Assembly: GCA_900180385.1 (NCBI GenBank)
Contig: FXLX01000008.1
Location: forward strand, 1 to 57,617
Length of the DNA: 57,617 bases
Reading direction: 5' to 3'
Origin: an uncultured Candidatus Thioglobus sp.
GTDB lineage: Bacteria; Pseudomonadota; Gammaproteobacteria; PS1; Pseudothioglobaceae
Shown here: positions 43,085 through 51,954 of the stretch, in pieces
How the letters are laid out: each line of letters begins with the position of its first letter
Position numbering within the stretch: the stretch's first letter is position 1
The notes under the pieces: model-generated
The model's database searches: none
Seen by the model: the letters and a program-made list of their open reading frames with translations, nothing else
Told to the model about the DNA's origin: nothing
Position numbers and translations under genes: made by a program

Positions 43085-43255
43085 TAATAGAGACCTTTGC
43101 ATAAATAAGGATGATTAGAAAAATGACAGATTTTATTAATTTGGGAATTTTTTAAATCCACTCCTAGCAGGGTTAAGGGTGTTTTTAAAAAGTTTTCAAA
43201 TTGATGAAAGATGGTGTTTTGATGATTGTTCATATTTATACAAAGGTCTCTAATA
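43085..43255. mobile_element. MITE-like element with 5-bp target duplication
   Basis: Inverted ends GAGACCTTTGCATAAATA (43090-43107) and TATTTATACAAAGGTCTC (43233-43250) match at 17 of 18 positions and bound a 161-bp element. TAATA stands directly outside both ends (43085-43089 and 43251-43255). There is no coding capacity. The end sequence resembles that of IS5-type insertion sequences, but no related transposase is in the window. It lies between hsdM and rpsF, at the upstream edge of the defence island. Confidence 0.8.
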
Positions 43256-43353
43256 GTTAATAAATATATTAAGTTCATTTTAACGCTCAACAATTATAAG
43301 CATCAATTTAAATTGTGAAAAACTTACAACTAGTATAAAATACCCACTCCCTT

Positions 43354-43377
43354 GCTTGAGAACATGGTGTTCCAAGC
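43354..43377 (+). promoter_or_regulatory. Hairpin in the rpsF leader
   Basis: GCTTG-A-GAAC pairs with GTTC-CAAGC around ATGGT, a 9-bp stem with one bulged A, about 30 bp before the rpsF start. A TATAAA-type -10 lies about 20 bp upstream of it. Its position fits an S6:S18 autoregulatory leader, but the expected CCG-type binding motif is not obvious. Confidence 0.4.
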
Positions 43378-43408
43378 TATTATTAATAACCATAAGGAGA
43401 TACAACTC

Positions 43409-43756
43409 ATGAGACATTATGAGATTACACTTATTGTGCACCCTGACCAATCGGCTCAGGTAAGTACAATGATGGATAACTACAAAGAAATCATTACAAC
43501 TGGCGGCGGACAAATCCACCGTGAAGAAGACTGGGGTCGTAAACACCTGGCTTACCCAATTAACAAAATTTACAAAGCTCACTACCTATCAATGAATATT
43601 GAATGTGATCAAGATACACTTGATAAGCTTAATTATAATTTCCGTTTTAACGACGCAATCCTTAGAAACTTAATTCTTTCTGAAGACAAAGCGATCACAG
43701 AGCCATCAATCATGATGACGGCTAAAGACGAAGATAAAAAACCAGTTAGACGATAG
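43409..43756 (+). CDS. rpsF: 30S ribosomal protein S6
   Basis: 115 residues from the ATG giving [15 protein letters not shown], preceded by AAGGAG. It binds the central 16S rRNA domain with S18. The conserved [12 protein letters not shown] segment is present at about residues 42-53. An upstream in-frame extension would overlap the leader hairpin and has no family counterpart. It is first in rpsF-rpsR-rplI. Confidence 0.97.
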   Translation: MRHYEITLIVHPDQSAQVSTMMDNYKEIITTGGGQIHREEDWGRKHLAYPINKIYKAHYLSMNIECDQDTLDKLNYNFRFNDAILRNLILSEDKAITEPSIMMTAKDEDKKPVRR

Positions 43757-43765
43757 GAGATTAGA

Positions 43766-44020
43766 ATGGCTAAGCAACAAAAGAGAAAACGCAGACCTCA
43801 AATTAAAATCAACACTTTTTGTCGTTTTACGGCAGCAGGCGTTGAAAGAATCGACTATAAAGATGTTGATACATTGTTAAAGAATATTGATGAAAGTGGC
43901 AAGATCACACCATCAAGAATGACAGGCACTAGCGCTAAATTCCAGCGTCAGTTAACAACTGCCATTAAGAGAGCTAGATTTTTAGCTCTAATTCCTTACA
44001 CTGATAAGCACAAGAAATAG
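43766..44020 (+). CDS. rpsR: 30S ribosomal protein S18
   Basis: 84 residues, basic, with the S18 signature [17 protein letters not shown] and the [21 protein letters not shown] segment. It lies 9 bp after rpsF with a good AGGAG site. priB, found here in many gammaproteobacteria, is absent between rpsF and rpsR. Confidence 0.98.
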   Translation: MAKQQKRKRRPQIKINTFCRFTAAGVERIDYKDVDTLLKNIDESGKITPSRMTGTSAKFQRQLTTAIKRARFLALIPYTDKHKK

Positions 44021-44031
44021 GAGTAACGATC

Positions 44032-44484
44032 ATGCAAGTAATTTTATTAGAAACAATTCAAAAAGTAGGCGCTTTAGGCGATTTGGCTAATGTTAAAGCA
44101 GGCTATGCACGTAACTACTTAATTCCACGTGGCAAAGCTAAACCTGCAACTAAAACAAACCTAGCTGAGTTCGAAATCTTGAAAGCGGATTTACAAGCTA
44201 AAGAAGCTACTGCACTTACTACTGCACAAGCAATCGAAGCTAAAATGGCTGGTACTGTTTGCACAATTGCTGCAAATGCAAGCGATGAAGGTAAGTTATT
44301 CGGCTCTATCACTACAGCAGATATTTCACAAAGCCTTGCGAAAGCTGGTTTTGAAGTTGAAAAACGCACAATCAACATGTCTGAAGCGATTCGCCATACA
44401 GGTGAATACGACGTTAGTGTAACACTACACCCGTCTGTTTCAGTTACAATTAAAGTTGTTGTGGAGACTCAAGAAGAAGAGTAA
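44032..44484 (+). CDS. rplI: 50S ribosomal protein L9
   Basis: 150 residues. The N-terminal 23S rRNA-binding domain has GALGDLANVKAGYARNYLIP, followed by the long connecting helix and the C-terminal domain (IKTTGEYDV-like, here AIRHTGEYDVSVTLH). It is the last gene of the rpsF-rpsR-rplI unit and is followed by a clear terminator. Confidence 0.98.
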   Translation: MQVILLETIQKVGALGDLANVKAGYARNYLIPRGKAKPATKTNLAEFEILKADLQAKEATALTTAQAIEAKMAGTVCTIAANASDEGKLFGSITTADISQSLAKAGFEVEKRTINMSEAIRHTGEYDVSVTLHPSVSVTIKVVVETQEEE

Positions 44485-44515
44485 AAATCACCCTTCAAAT
44501 TGAGTTAAAATTAAG

Positions 44516-44537
44516 AACCCTCGCAAGAGGGTTTTTT
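44516..44537 (+). terminator. Rho-independent terminator after rplI
   Basis: AACCCTC pairs with GAGGGTT around GCAA and runs into TTTTTT. It lies 32 bp after the rplI stop and 18 bp before dnaB, separating the two units. Confidence 0.9.
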
Positions 44538-44554
44538 ATTTTTTAGGCAAGCCC

Positions 44555-46000
44555 ATGGATATTAAAAATGTCAAAATTCCACCCAACTCTCTTGATTCAG
44601 AACAGTCTGTTTTGGGCGGATTACTACTGCATAATGATGCCTGGGATCAGGTGGCCGATATTCTAACTGAGGTTGATTTTTACAACGCTTCACATCGCAT
44701 CATCTTTGAAGCTATTTCAACTCTAATGCATCACGACAAGCCTGCTGATATCTTAACGGTTAAAGAGCATGTTAAAAAAACAGGCAATGAAGAAACTATT
44801 GGTGGTTTTGTTTATTTGGCTCAAATTGCTGAAAACACGCCAAGTATTTCCAACATTGAGGCTTACGCAAAACACGTTCGTGAACTGAGCGTTTATCGTC
44901 AGTTGATTGTAGCTAGTCATGAAATTGCGGATACTGCTTACAATCCAAAAGAGATGGAAGTTCAAGAATTAATTGATCTTTCAGAAAAGAAAATCTTTGA
45001 AATTGCTGAGCAAGTAACACGTGGAAAAAAAGACATAACCAACGTTAAAGATATTATCAAAGACGTGGTTAATCGCGTTCATGAAATGCAAGAAACCGAA
45101 GGTGTTACTGGCCTTGAAACTGGCTTTACTGAGCTGGATAAATTAACCTCAGGATTGCAAAATGGCGATCTAATTATTATTGCTGGACGACCTTCTATGG
45201 GTAAAACAGCTTTCTCAATGAACATTATTGAGCATGTTGCCATTACTGCAAAAGAGCCAAAACCTGTTGCTGTATTTAGCCTGGAGATGCCGACAGAAGC
45301 GCTAGTAATGCGTATGATTTCTTCGTTCGGGCATATTAAAGGTGAAAATCTAAAAGGCACTATGACGGAAACTGATTGGAATAGTTTCAATCATGCAGTT
45401 TTAGCGCTAGAAAAATCTACAATATTGATTGATGAAACACCGTCAATTACGCCTACTGAAATTAGAGCCAAGTGTCGTCGCCTTAAGCGCCAATACCCAG
45501 ATTTATCGTTAATCATGGTGGATTATTTACAGCTAATGGTTGTTCATGGTAAGACTGATAATCGCGTTCAAGAAATTTCTGAAATTTCACGCTCATTAAA
45601 AGCATTAGCTAAAGAAATTAACGTGCCAGTTATCGCTCTTTCACAGCTTAACCGTGGTGTTGAATCTCGCCCTAAAGCTGGTAAAGGTCGTATACCGCAA
45701 ATGTCAGACTTGCGTGAATCAGGATCAATTGAGCAAGATGCGGACATCATTGGCTTTATCTATCGTGATCAACAATATCATGATGATAGCTATTCTAATC
45801 CTGAAGAAATTGGCAAGGCTGATCTTAAAATTGCCAAGCATCGTAATGGTTCAACGGGTAGTATCAAACTGGCATTTGTTGGCGAATATGCACGCTTTGA
45901 AAACCTTGCCAACGAAGATCAGTTCCAAGGCATGCCAGATGAGCATATAGATGCAGCTTATAACAATAATATGGCTAACTTTGACCAAGAACCCTTCTAG
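44555..46000 (+). CDS. dnaB: Replicative DNA helicase DnaB
   Basis: A 481-residue hexameric helicase that unwinds DNA at the replication fork. It has an N-terminal DnaG-interacting domain (SLDSEQSVLGGLLL, about 10-115), a linker helix, and a RecA-like domain with Walker A GRPSMGKTAFS at about 211, Walker B LIMVDYLQLM, and the arginine-finger region near the C-terminus. Length is normal and there is no intein. It is followed by alr after 6 bp. Confidence 0.97.
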   Translation: MDIKNVKIPPNSLDSEQSVLGGLLLHNDAWDQVADILTEVDFYNASHRIIFEAISTLMHHDKPADILTVKEHVKKTGNEETIGGFVYLAQIAENTPSISNIEAYAKHVRELSVYRQLIVASHEIADTAYNPKEMEVQELIDLSEKKIFEIAEQVTRGKKDITNVKDIIKDVVNRVHEMQETEGVTGLETGFTELDKLTSGLQNGDLIIIAGRPSMGKTAFSMNIIEHVAITAKEPKPVAVFSLEMPTEALVMRMISSFGHIKGENLKGTMTETDWNSFNHAVLALEKSTILIDETPSITPTEIRAKCRRLKRQYPDLSLIMVDYLQLMVVHGKTDNRVQEISEISRSLKALAKEINVPVIALSQLNRGVESRPKAGKGRIPQMSDLRESGSIEQDADIIGFIYRDQQYHDDSYSNPEEIGKADLKIAKHRNGSTGSIKLAFVGEYARFENLANEDQFQGMPDEHIDAAYNNNMANFDQEPF

Positions 46001-46006
46001 ATTTCT

Positions 46007-47053
46007 ATGCATGCCCTAGCAGCTATTTCACAATCAGCGCTGAGTCATAATTTAAACGTTGTTCGTACGCAAGCACCACATTCAAAAATTGTTTGTATGG
46101 TTAAGGCTAATGCTTATGGTCATCATTTAGACTTAATCAAGCCCTTGCTAGAGGCTGATCTTTTAGCGGTTAGTGAGCTTAGTGAGGCTCGAACTCTTAG
46201 GCAATATACAACCAAACCTATTTTATTATTACCCGGTGTTTTTAATAAAACTGATCTTAATAATGCAGTTGAATTGGGCTGTCATTTAGTTTTGCATGAC
46301 TTATCTCAATTGCCAATTATTATCAATAGCAAGCAACACATGACACTTTGGCTAAAGGTCGATACAGGTATGCACCGTTTAGGCTTGTCTTCATCAGATC
46401 TTAACACCTGCCTAGAACAACTCAAAGCCTGTTCAAATATTCATGTTGAATCCGTGATGAGTCATTTTGCTTGTGCTGATGAACCACAGCACACTAGTAA
46501 CACACTACAACTTAACAGCTTTAAGCAACTAAAGATAAATAAGTTTAATCGCTCTATGGCTAATTCTGCTGCGATTCTTGGTATGGCTGAAGCGCATTTT
46601 GACTATGTGCGTCCAGGTATTATGCTTTACGGTGTATCACCCTTTGCAATTGAAGACAATAAACTGCAAGCTGTCATGGAATTATCTGCACCTATTCTTA
46701 GCATTAAAACCATTTTGGCAGGTGAAAGTGTTGGCTATGGCGCCAACTGGAGTGCCAAAAAACAGGCTAATATTGCTATTATTGGCATTGGTTATGCTGA
46801 TGGCTATCCTCGTCATGCTAAAAATGGCACGCCAGTTTTGATCAACAACACTTTATGCTCACTGATTGGTCGAGTTTCTATGGATTTAATCTGTGTTGAA
46901 CTTGGAGATTTGAAAGCATCTATCGGTGATAAAGCCATTCTCTGGGGGCATGATAAACTTCATGTCGAAACTGTTGCAAAATACAGTGACACTATTGGCT
47001 ATGAATTACTGACTAGTGTTAGTAGTCGCGTTCGTTTTATTACACATGATTAA
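46007..47053 (+). CDS. alr: Alanine racemase
   Basis: A 348-residue PLP enzyme making D-alanine for peptidoglycan. PLP-binding Lys33 lies in MVKANAYGH, and the second catalytic residue, Tyr, is in VGYGANWSAKKQ. The MDLICVEL segment and the RVRFI end are conserved. It follows dnaB as in E. coli and overlaps the next gene by 8 bp. Confidence 0.96.
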   Translation: MHALAAISQSALSHNLNVVRTQAPHSKIVCMVKANAYGHHLDLIKPLLEADLLAVSELSEARTLRQYTTKPILLLPGVFNKTDLNNAVELGCHLVLHDLSQLPIIINSKQHMTLWLKVDTGMHRLGLSSSDLNTCLEQLKACSNIHVESVMSHFACADEPQHTSNTLQLNSFKQLKINKFNRSMANSAAILGMAEAHFDYVRPGIMLYGVSPFAIEDNKLQAVMELSAPILSIKTILAGESVGYGANWSAKKQANIAIIGIGYADGYPRHAKNGTPVLINNTLCSLIGRVSMDLICVELGDLKASIGDKAILWGHDKLHVETVAKYSDTIGYELLTSVSSRVRFITHD

Positions 47054-47744
47054 ACTTATTCAAATTAGTGATTGTCATATTGATGATCAGGCTGTGGTGA
47101 TGGGTGTTGACACCCAAGCCAATTTAAAAAAAATTGTCAAAGAACTTGATGATTGTAAATTTGAAGCATTACTAATTAGTGGTGATTTGACTCATAATGG
47201 CACGGCCAATTCATATACTTATTTAAAAGAAATTCTATCTCCCATTGAAGTGCCCATTCATGTCATTGCTGGCAATCATGACAATGTTGTTAAACTTAAT
47301 ATTGCCTTTAAAGATAATTTATTCAGTTGTGTAGAATTTGGAAACTGGGAGATGATTAGCATCAATTCAGTGCAGCCAGAAAAAACCAGCGGCCTAGTAA
47401 CATCAAAGGCTTTAGCAGAGCTTGATCAAAGATTTTTAAATTCAAATGCTGATCACATTCTGGTTGTATTGCATCATCCAATTGTTGCCATGAATAGTAG
47501 TTGGGACGATAGCTTATCATTAGAAAATCCACAAGATTTATTCCAAGTATTAGATAAGCATTCTAAAATACGTTGTGTTGTTTTTGGACATGCTCACGAA
47601 TCTGCTGATTTTTATCATCAGAATTGTTTGATTGTTTCTTGTCCATCGACCGCACTACAATTTAACCAAGAGTCGAGAATTGGCTTTAACGAATTTACCT
47701 TACATGATGATGGTCAAATAAACTGGACGACACAATGGATATAG
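47046..47744 (+). CDS. cpdA: CpdA-like metallophosphoesterase
   Basis: 232 residues from the ATG giving MIKLIQISDCHI. The calcineurin-like metal ligands appear in order: DCHI, GDLTHNG, GNHDN, HHP and GHAHE. CpdA is the class III 3',5'-cAMP phosphodiesterase. The following yqiB-like gene is its neighbour in E. coli too, which supports the assignment. Whether this organism uses cAMP cannot be seen here. Confidence 0.85.
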   Translation: MIKLIQISDCHIDDQAVVMGVDTQANLKKIVKELDDCKFEALLISGDLTHNGTANSYTYLKEILSPIEVPIHVIAGNHDNVVKLNIAFKDNLFSCVEFGNWEMISINSVQPEKTSGLVTSKALAELDQRFLNSNADHILVVLHHPIVAMNSSWDDSLSLENPQDLFQVLDKHSKIRCVVFGHAHESADFYHQNCLIVSCPSTALQFNQESRIGFNEFTLHDDGQINWTTQWI

Positions 47745-48232
47745 ACTCACAATATTTGCACGACTTATACAACTCTCAGCAGCCAAAAACCTATAATGAT
47801 GTTAGTGCATTATTTGAGTCAAATTATTTAAAAATATTTAAACTCATTCCACTACTCAAGCAAACTGCGCATCATAGTGTTATTCGCCATGAGAACTTGG
47901 CCGATCTACATTTAATGGTTGATCAGCGCTTTGCTCATACGGGAATTTTCACACTGACACATATTCTAGAAGGCGGCATGCATAAACCTGATATTAAATT
48001 CAAAGTTTATTTTGATGCACAATTGTTAGAGGTACTCTCAGTGTGCAATGAAACCACACTTAACTCTAATCATCCGTATCTAGCACAGTGCAACGATATG
48101 AATATACAATGGGAGCTTAATTTATTTATAGAAAGATGGCTAGATTACTGTTTAGACAAATATACCCCAGGGCAACCTCTCTTGGCTAAATCCAATTCAC
48201 CTTCTCAAGGAAAATCATGGCAGATGCTGTAG
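47735..48232 (+). CDS. DUF1249 protein, YqiB-like
   Basis: 165 residues. It shows the DUF1249 pattern: LHDLYNSQQPKTYNDVSALFESNYLKI near the start (seen as YLHDLY and FESNYLKIFKL), then HSVIRHENLADLHLMV and RFAHTGIFTLTH. The function is unknown. It overlaps cpdA by 10 bp and the nucleotidase by 16 bp. Confidence 0.87.
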   Translation: MDIDSQYLHDLYNSQQPKTYNDVSALFESNYLKIFKLIPLLKQTAHHSVIRHENLADLHLMVDQRFAHTGIFTLTHILEGGMHKPDIKFKVYFDAQLLEVLSVCNETTLNSNHPYLAQCNDMNIQWELNLFIERWLDYCLDKYTPGQPLLAKSNSPSQGKSWQML

Positions 48233-49119
48233 ACCCAAAAGCTAAAGACAAATTAGTTGTTGCAATTTCATCAAGAGCATTGTTTGATTTAGATGAATCT
48301 CACCAAATTTTTAAACAACAAGGTGTTGAGGCTTATGCCAAACATCAAGAAAAAAACGAAGATGTCATCCTGCCACCAGGCGTTGGATTTTCATTGGTTA
48401 AAAAATTATTAGCATTGAATACTAAAAAAAACCCAATCGATGTTATCTTGCTTTCTAGAAATAGTGCTGACACTGGATTGCGTATTTTTAATTCGATCGA
48501 ACATTATGATTTAAACATTTCTCGTGCAGCCTTTACGCGTGGTGAGAGTACCCATAATCTAGTCGGTGCTTTTGAAGCTGATCTATTCTTATCAAGCAAT
48601 TATCAAGATGTGCAAAAAGCCTTAGAATCAGGATTTGCGGCAGCATCTATTGTTGGTGAAGGCTCAAAAGATTCTCATGAAACTCAACTTCGTATTGCCT
48701 TTGATGGCGATGCGGTTATTTTTTCTGATGAGGCGGAAAAAATCTATCAAGAAAAAGGCATTGATGCCTTTGAAGAAAGTGAAAAAAACTCCGCTCATAT
48801 AGAGCTTAAGGCCGGACCTTTTAAGTGTTTTTTAAAATCCTTGCAAAAAATTCAGTCAGCCTTTCCGGTTGAAAATAACCCAATTCGTACCGCACTAGTT
48901 ACTGCACGATCAGCGCCTTCACATAAGCGAGTTATTCACACCATGCGTGAATGGGGTATTAGAATTGATGAGTCATTCTTTTTAGGTGGGCTAGATAAAG
49001 GAATATTTTTAAAAGAATTTGGCGCGGATATTTTCTTTGACGATCAACACTCTCATTGTCAATCAGCCTCTCAATATGTCCCAACTGGACACGTTCCTAA
49101 TGGAATTTCGAACACATGA
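48217..49119 (+). CDS. Cytosolic 5'-nucleotidase (NT5C1-like)
   Basis: 300 residues matching the cytosolic 5'-nucleotidase I family, which dephosphorylates nucleoside monophosphates. It shows VVAISSRALFDLDESHQIF, DVILLSRNSADTGLRIFNSI, the ISRAAFTRGE segment, LRIAFDGDAVIFSDEAEKIY and the C-terminal FFDDQHSHC. The start lies inside the end of the DUF1249 gene. Substrate preference (AMP, IMP) is unknown. Confidence 0.85.
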   Translation: MADAVDPKAKDKLVVAISSRALFDLDESHQIFKQQGVEAYAKHQEKNEDVILPPGVGFSLVKKLLALNTKKNPIDVILLSRNSADTGLRIFNSIEHYDLNISRAAFTRGESTHNLVGAFEADLFLSSNYQDVQKALESGFAAASIVGEGSKDSHETQLRIAFDGDAVIFSDEAEKIYQEKGIDAFEESEKNSAHIELKAGPFKCFLKSLQKIQSAFPVENNPIRTALVTARSAPSHKRVIHTMREWGIRIDESFFLGGLDKGIFLKEFGADIFFDDQHSHCQSASQYVPTGHVPNGISNT

Positions 49120-49122
49120 CTT

Positions 49123-50025
49123 TTGACACCAAAGCATTTGTTAGTAGCTCAATCTCTACTGCAAAAAATAATTCTTGTTACCGTAATCCCTTATTTTTTA
49201 CTAGCAGAATTACTAATGTATTTTGGCTTAATACCAGTTATTGCTCAAATTTTTAAACCTTTTACAACTTTATTAAGCCTTCCACCAGAGGCAACATTAG
49301 CACTTGCTTCTGGTGTTTTTCTTAATTTATACACTGCCATTGCGTTTGCCGCACCACTCGGGTTAAGTGTTTATGATTGGACGATTTTAGGGTTATTTTT
49401 AGGCGCGCTTCATTCTATTCCAGTCGAATCAGCCATTATGAAAAAACTCGGCATTGACTGGATAAAATCTATTGGCTTTCGACTTGTTATGGCTTTTGTG
49501 GTATTAACACCCTTACTGATTATTCCAACTGGATTATTATTCGACAATCTCAATGAAGTTGCCAGTGTTTTGTTTCAGTCAAACCTTACTGTGGCTAATA
49601 ATTTTACGGATTTTATCATTCAAAAAACCTATGAAGCCATCTTACTTTCGATTGAAATTATTATCCTTGTAAGCTTGGTTATTTTTGTTGTTATCTTTAT
49701 CAAAGGATTAAGTTTCTTACAAAAATTTGAGCATCGTCTAAGCACTATTATGGCTTTGCTAACAGGCACTTTAATAGGTATTACCTATGGTGCAGGTGTA
49801 CTGTTAAAAGAAGCGCAATACATGAGTAAGAAGCACATTGTATCTGTGTGTTATTTCCTAATGGTTGCACACGCTATTATTGAAAATATCTTGCTATTCG
49901 TATTTTTCGGTGCGGATATATTCTTGCTTATTGGCATTCGTCTATTTTTTACTACTTTAGTATTTTTTTATCATCTCTATTTATTACAAAGAAGATTCGG
50001 CGTAATTCGGCTTAAACCTTTGTAA
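49123..50025 (+). CDS. Nucleoside-recognition (Gate)-type membrane protein
   Basis: 300 residues with about eight hydrophobic segments. The arrangement, with PVIAQIFKPFTTLL, LPPEATLALASGVFLN and a repeat later (GTLIGITYGAGVLL), fits the Gate domain family of putative nucleoside or small-molecule gates. The start is taken as TTG, because an in-frame TGA lies two codons upstream and no ATG or GTG is near. It follows the nucleotidase by 3 bp, so a link to nucleoside salvage is plausible but inferred. Confidence 0.72.
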   Translation: MTPKHLLVAQSLLQKIILVTVIPYFLLAELLMYFGLIPVIAQIFKPFTTLLSLPPEATLALASGVFLNLYTAIAFAAPLGLSVYDWTILGLFLGALHSIPVESAIMKKLGIDWIKSIGFRLVMAFVVLTPLLIIPTGLLFDNLNEVASVLFQSNLTVANNFTDFIIQKTYEAILLSIEIIILVSLVIFVVIFIKGLSFLQKFEHRLSTIMALLTGTLIGITYGAGVLLKEAQYMSKKHIVSVCYFLMVAHAIIENILLFVFFGADIFLLIGIRLFFTTLVFFYHLYLLQRRFGVIRLKPL

Positions 50026-50067
50026 TTATTGGTAAAATACGCCATTACGTTAATTTCATCCAACTCC

Positions 50068-51330
50068 ATGAGTAAAAAAATCCAAGCCATTCGTGGCATG
50101 AACGATCTACTACCAAAAGATTCTGATTTTTGGGGTTATGTAGAGCGCACTATTGCTGATTTATTTAGCTCGTATGGCTATAAAAATATTCGTACGCCGC
50201 TGGTTGAAAAAACAGACACCTTTTGTCGAGCAATTGGCCAGGCGACAGATATTGTTGAAAAAGAAATGTATTCTTGGAAAGAGTCCAATGGCGAGTCATT
50301 AAGCTTGCGCCCTGAAGGAACTGCAGGTTGTGTGCGCATGATGATTGAGCACAATCTTCCACGCGAAGGCATTCAAAAAGTCTTTTATCAAGGCGCTATG
50401 TTTAGGCATGAGCGTCCACAAAAAGGGCGTTACCGACAGTTTCATCAAGTAGGTCTTGAAGTATTTGGCGCAGCTGATGCTAAAGTTGATGCAGAGTTAA
50501 TGATGATGACTCACAGCCTATGGCAAAATCTAGGCTTAAAAAACCTAACCTTGGAAATAAACACACTAGGATCAAATGAAGCAAGAGCCTCTTATCGAGA
50601 AATCTTAGTTGAGTATTTTTCAATGCATAAAAATCAGCTCGATGAAGACAGTCTTAGACGATTAGAAACCAATCCATTAAGAATCCTTGATAGTAAAAAT
50701 TCGGATATGCAGGCGTTAATTAATAATGCACCAAAACTCATGGATCATTTGGATGGAGACTCTGCCAAGCATTTTGAACAATTCAAAAGCTATCTTAATT
50801 GCCTAGAGATTGATTTTGTTATTAATACACGCTTAGTACGTGGGCTTGATTATTACAACCGCACTGTGTTTGAATGGACTACAACAGATTTAGGCGCGCA
50901 AGGCACTATTTGCGCCGGCGGACGCTATGATGGCCTGGTTGAAAAAATGGGCGGAAAATCAACCACAGCAGTTGGTCTTGCTATCGGCTTAGAACGCCTT
51001 CTTTTACTTTTAGAAGAGCAGGAGGTACAATTAGCCAACGACAAGCTTTCAATCTACATCATTACGTCTAGCGATAAAGCGCAAATTAAATCAATGCAAA
51101 TAGCGGCAAAACTCCATCAAGAATTACCAAATTTTATTATTTATAATGACATCACTCTGGGTAGTTTTAAAAGCCAATTTAAAAAAGCTGATAAAGCCAA
51201 TGCTGACTTTGCATTAATTCTTGGCGAAGAAGAATTAAACAACAACCAAGTTAGCATTAAACCGTTAAAATCTCAAAATAAACAACAAACACTAAACCTT
51301 GAAAAGGCGATTGATTTTTTAAAAAATTAA
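50068..51330 (+). CDS. hisS: Histidyl-tRNA synthetase
   Basis: A 420-residue class II synthetase. It opens with the family pattern MSKKIQAIRGMNDLLP. It has motif 2 RHERPQKGRYRQFHQ, the histidine-specific RGLDYYNRTVFEW segment, motif 3 GLAIGLERLLLL and a C-terminal anticodon-binding domain. The frame is open to a TTG 13 codons upstream, but that stretch is not conserved. It is followed by yfgM. Confidence 0.97.
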   Translation: MSKKIQAIRGMNDLLPKDSDFWGYVERTIADLFSSYGYKNIRTPLVEKTDTFCRAIGQATDIVEKEMYSWKESNGESLSLRPEGTAGCVRMMIEHNLPREGIQKVFYQGAMFRHERPQKGRYRQFHQVGLEVFGAADAKVDAELMMMTHSLWQNLGLKNLTLEINTLGSNEARASYREILVEYFSMHKNQLDEDSLRRLETNPLRILDSKNSDMQALINNAPKLMDHLDGDSAKHFEQFKSYLNCLEIDFVINTRLVRGLDYYNRTVFEWTTTDLGAQGTICAGGRYDGLVEKMGGKSTTAVGLAIGLERLLLLLEEQEVQLANDKLSIYIITSSDKAQIKSMQIAAKLHQELPNFIIYNDITLGSFKSQFKKADKANADFALILGEEELNNNQVSIKPLKSQNKQQTLNLEKAIDFLKN

Positions 51331-51339
51331 GGATTAAAA

Positions 51340-51942
51340 ATGAAAAATTTTATTACAGTTGGAAAAACTGAAGATGAACAAGAACAGCAAATAAAAAAAT
51401 GGCTTAGAGATAATATTCCCCAAATTATTGCAGGCATTGTACTTGGTTTGGGTGGTATTTGGGGTTTGGATGCTTATAAGGCTCATGAATATCAACAGTC
51501 AATCGATGCAAGAATGCTTTATTTAAATAGCAACTCAGCTGCTTTTGAACAGCTTAATGAAGATCATGTAGATAGTGGTTATTTACAACAAGCCATATTA
51601 ATGCAAGCAAAAATTGCTGCCAAAGATAAAAAATATGAGCTTGCCTTGCAACACTTGTCACCATTAATAAATGATGAAAACTCATTAATTGCCAATATTG
51701 CAACCATGAGAATGGCTAGTGTTCAATTAGAAATGGGCAACTTTTCTGATGCAATTGCCACACTTAACAACACATCTGCAGATGAATTTAATGGCTTGTA
51801 CAGTCAACTGAAAGGTGACATCTATGTTGCTAGTAATAATATTAATGAAGCAAAAAAATACTACAGACTTGCTTTATCGCAAATCTCTACAGACTCTGAA
51901 CTACAAAGCTTAATTAGTATTAAGCTTGCCGACCTAAACTAA
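51340..51942 (+). CDS. yfgM: YfgM-like TPR membrane protein
   Basis: 200 residues. It has a short cytoplasmic N-terminus, one transmembrane helix (about 27-45, IPQIIAGIVLGLGGIWGL) and a periplasmic TPR-like region. YfgM works with PpiD at the Sec translocon in E. coli; ppiD is also in this window. It lies between hisS and der as in E. coli, but bamB, usually between yfgM and der, is missing here. Confidence 0.88.
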   Translation: MKNFITVGKTEDEQEQQIKKWLRDNIPQIIAGIVLGLGGIWGLDAYKAHEYQQSIDARMLYLNSNSAAFEQLNEDHVDSGYLQQAILMQAKIAAKDKKYELALQHLSPLINDENSLIANIATMRMASVQLEMGNFSDAIATLNNTSADEFNGLYSQLKGDIYVASNNINEAKKYYRLALSQISTDSELQSLISIKLADLN

Positions 51943-51954
51943 TCTAAAACTATT

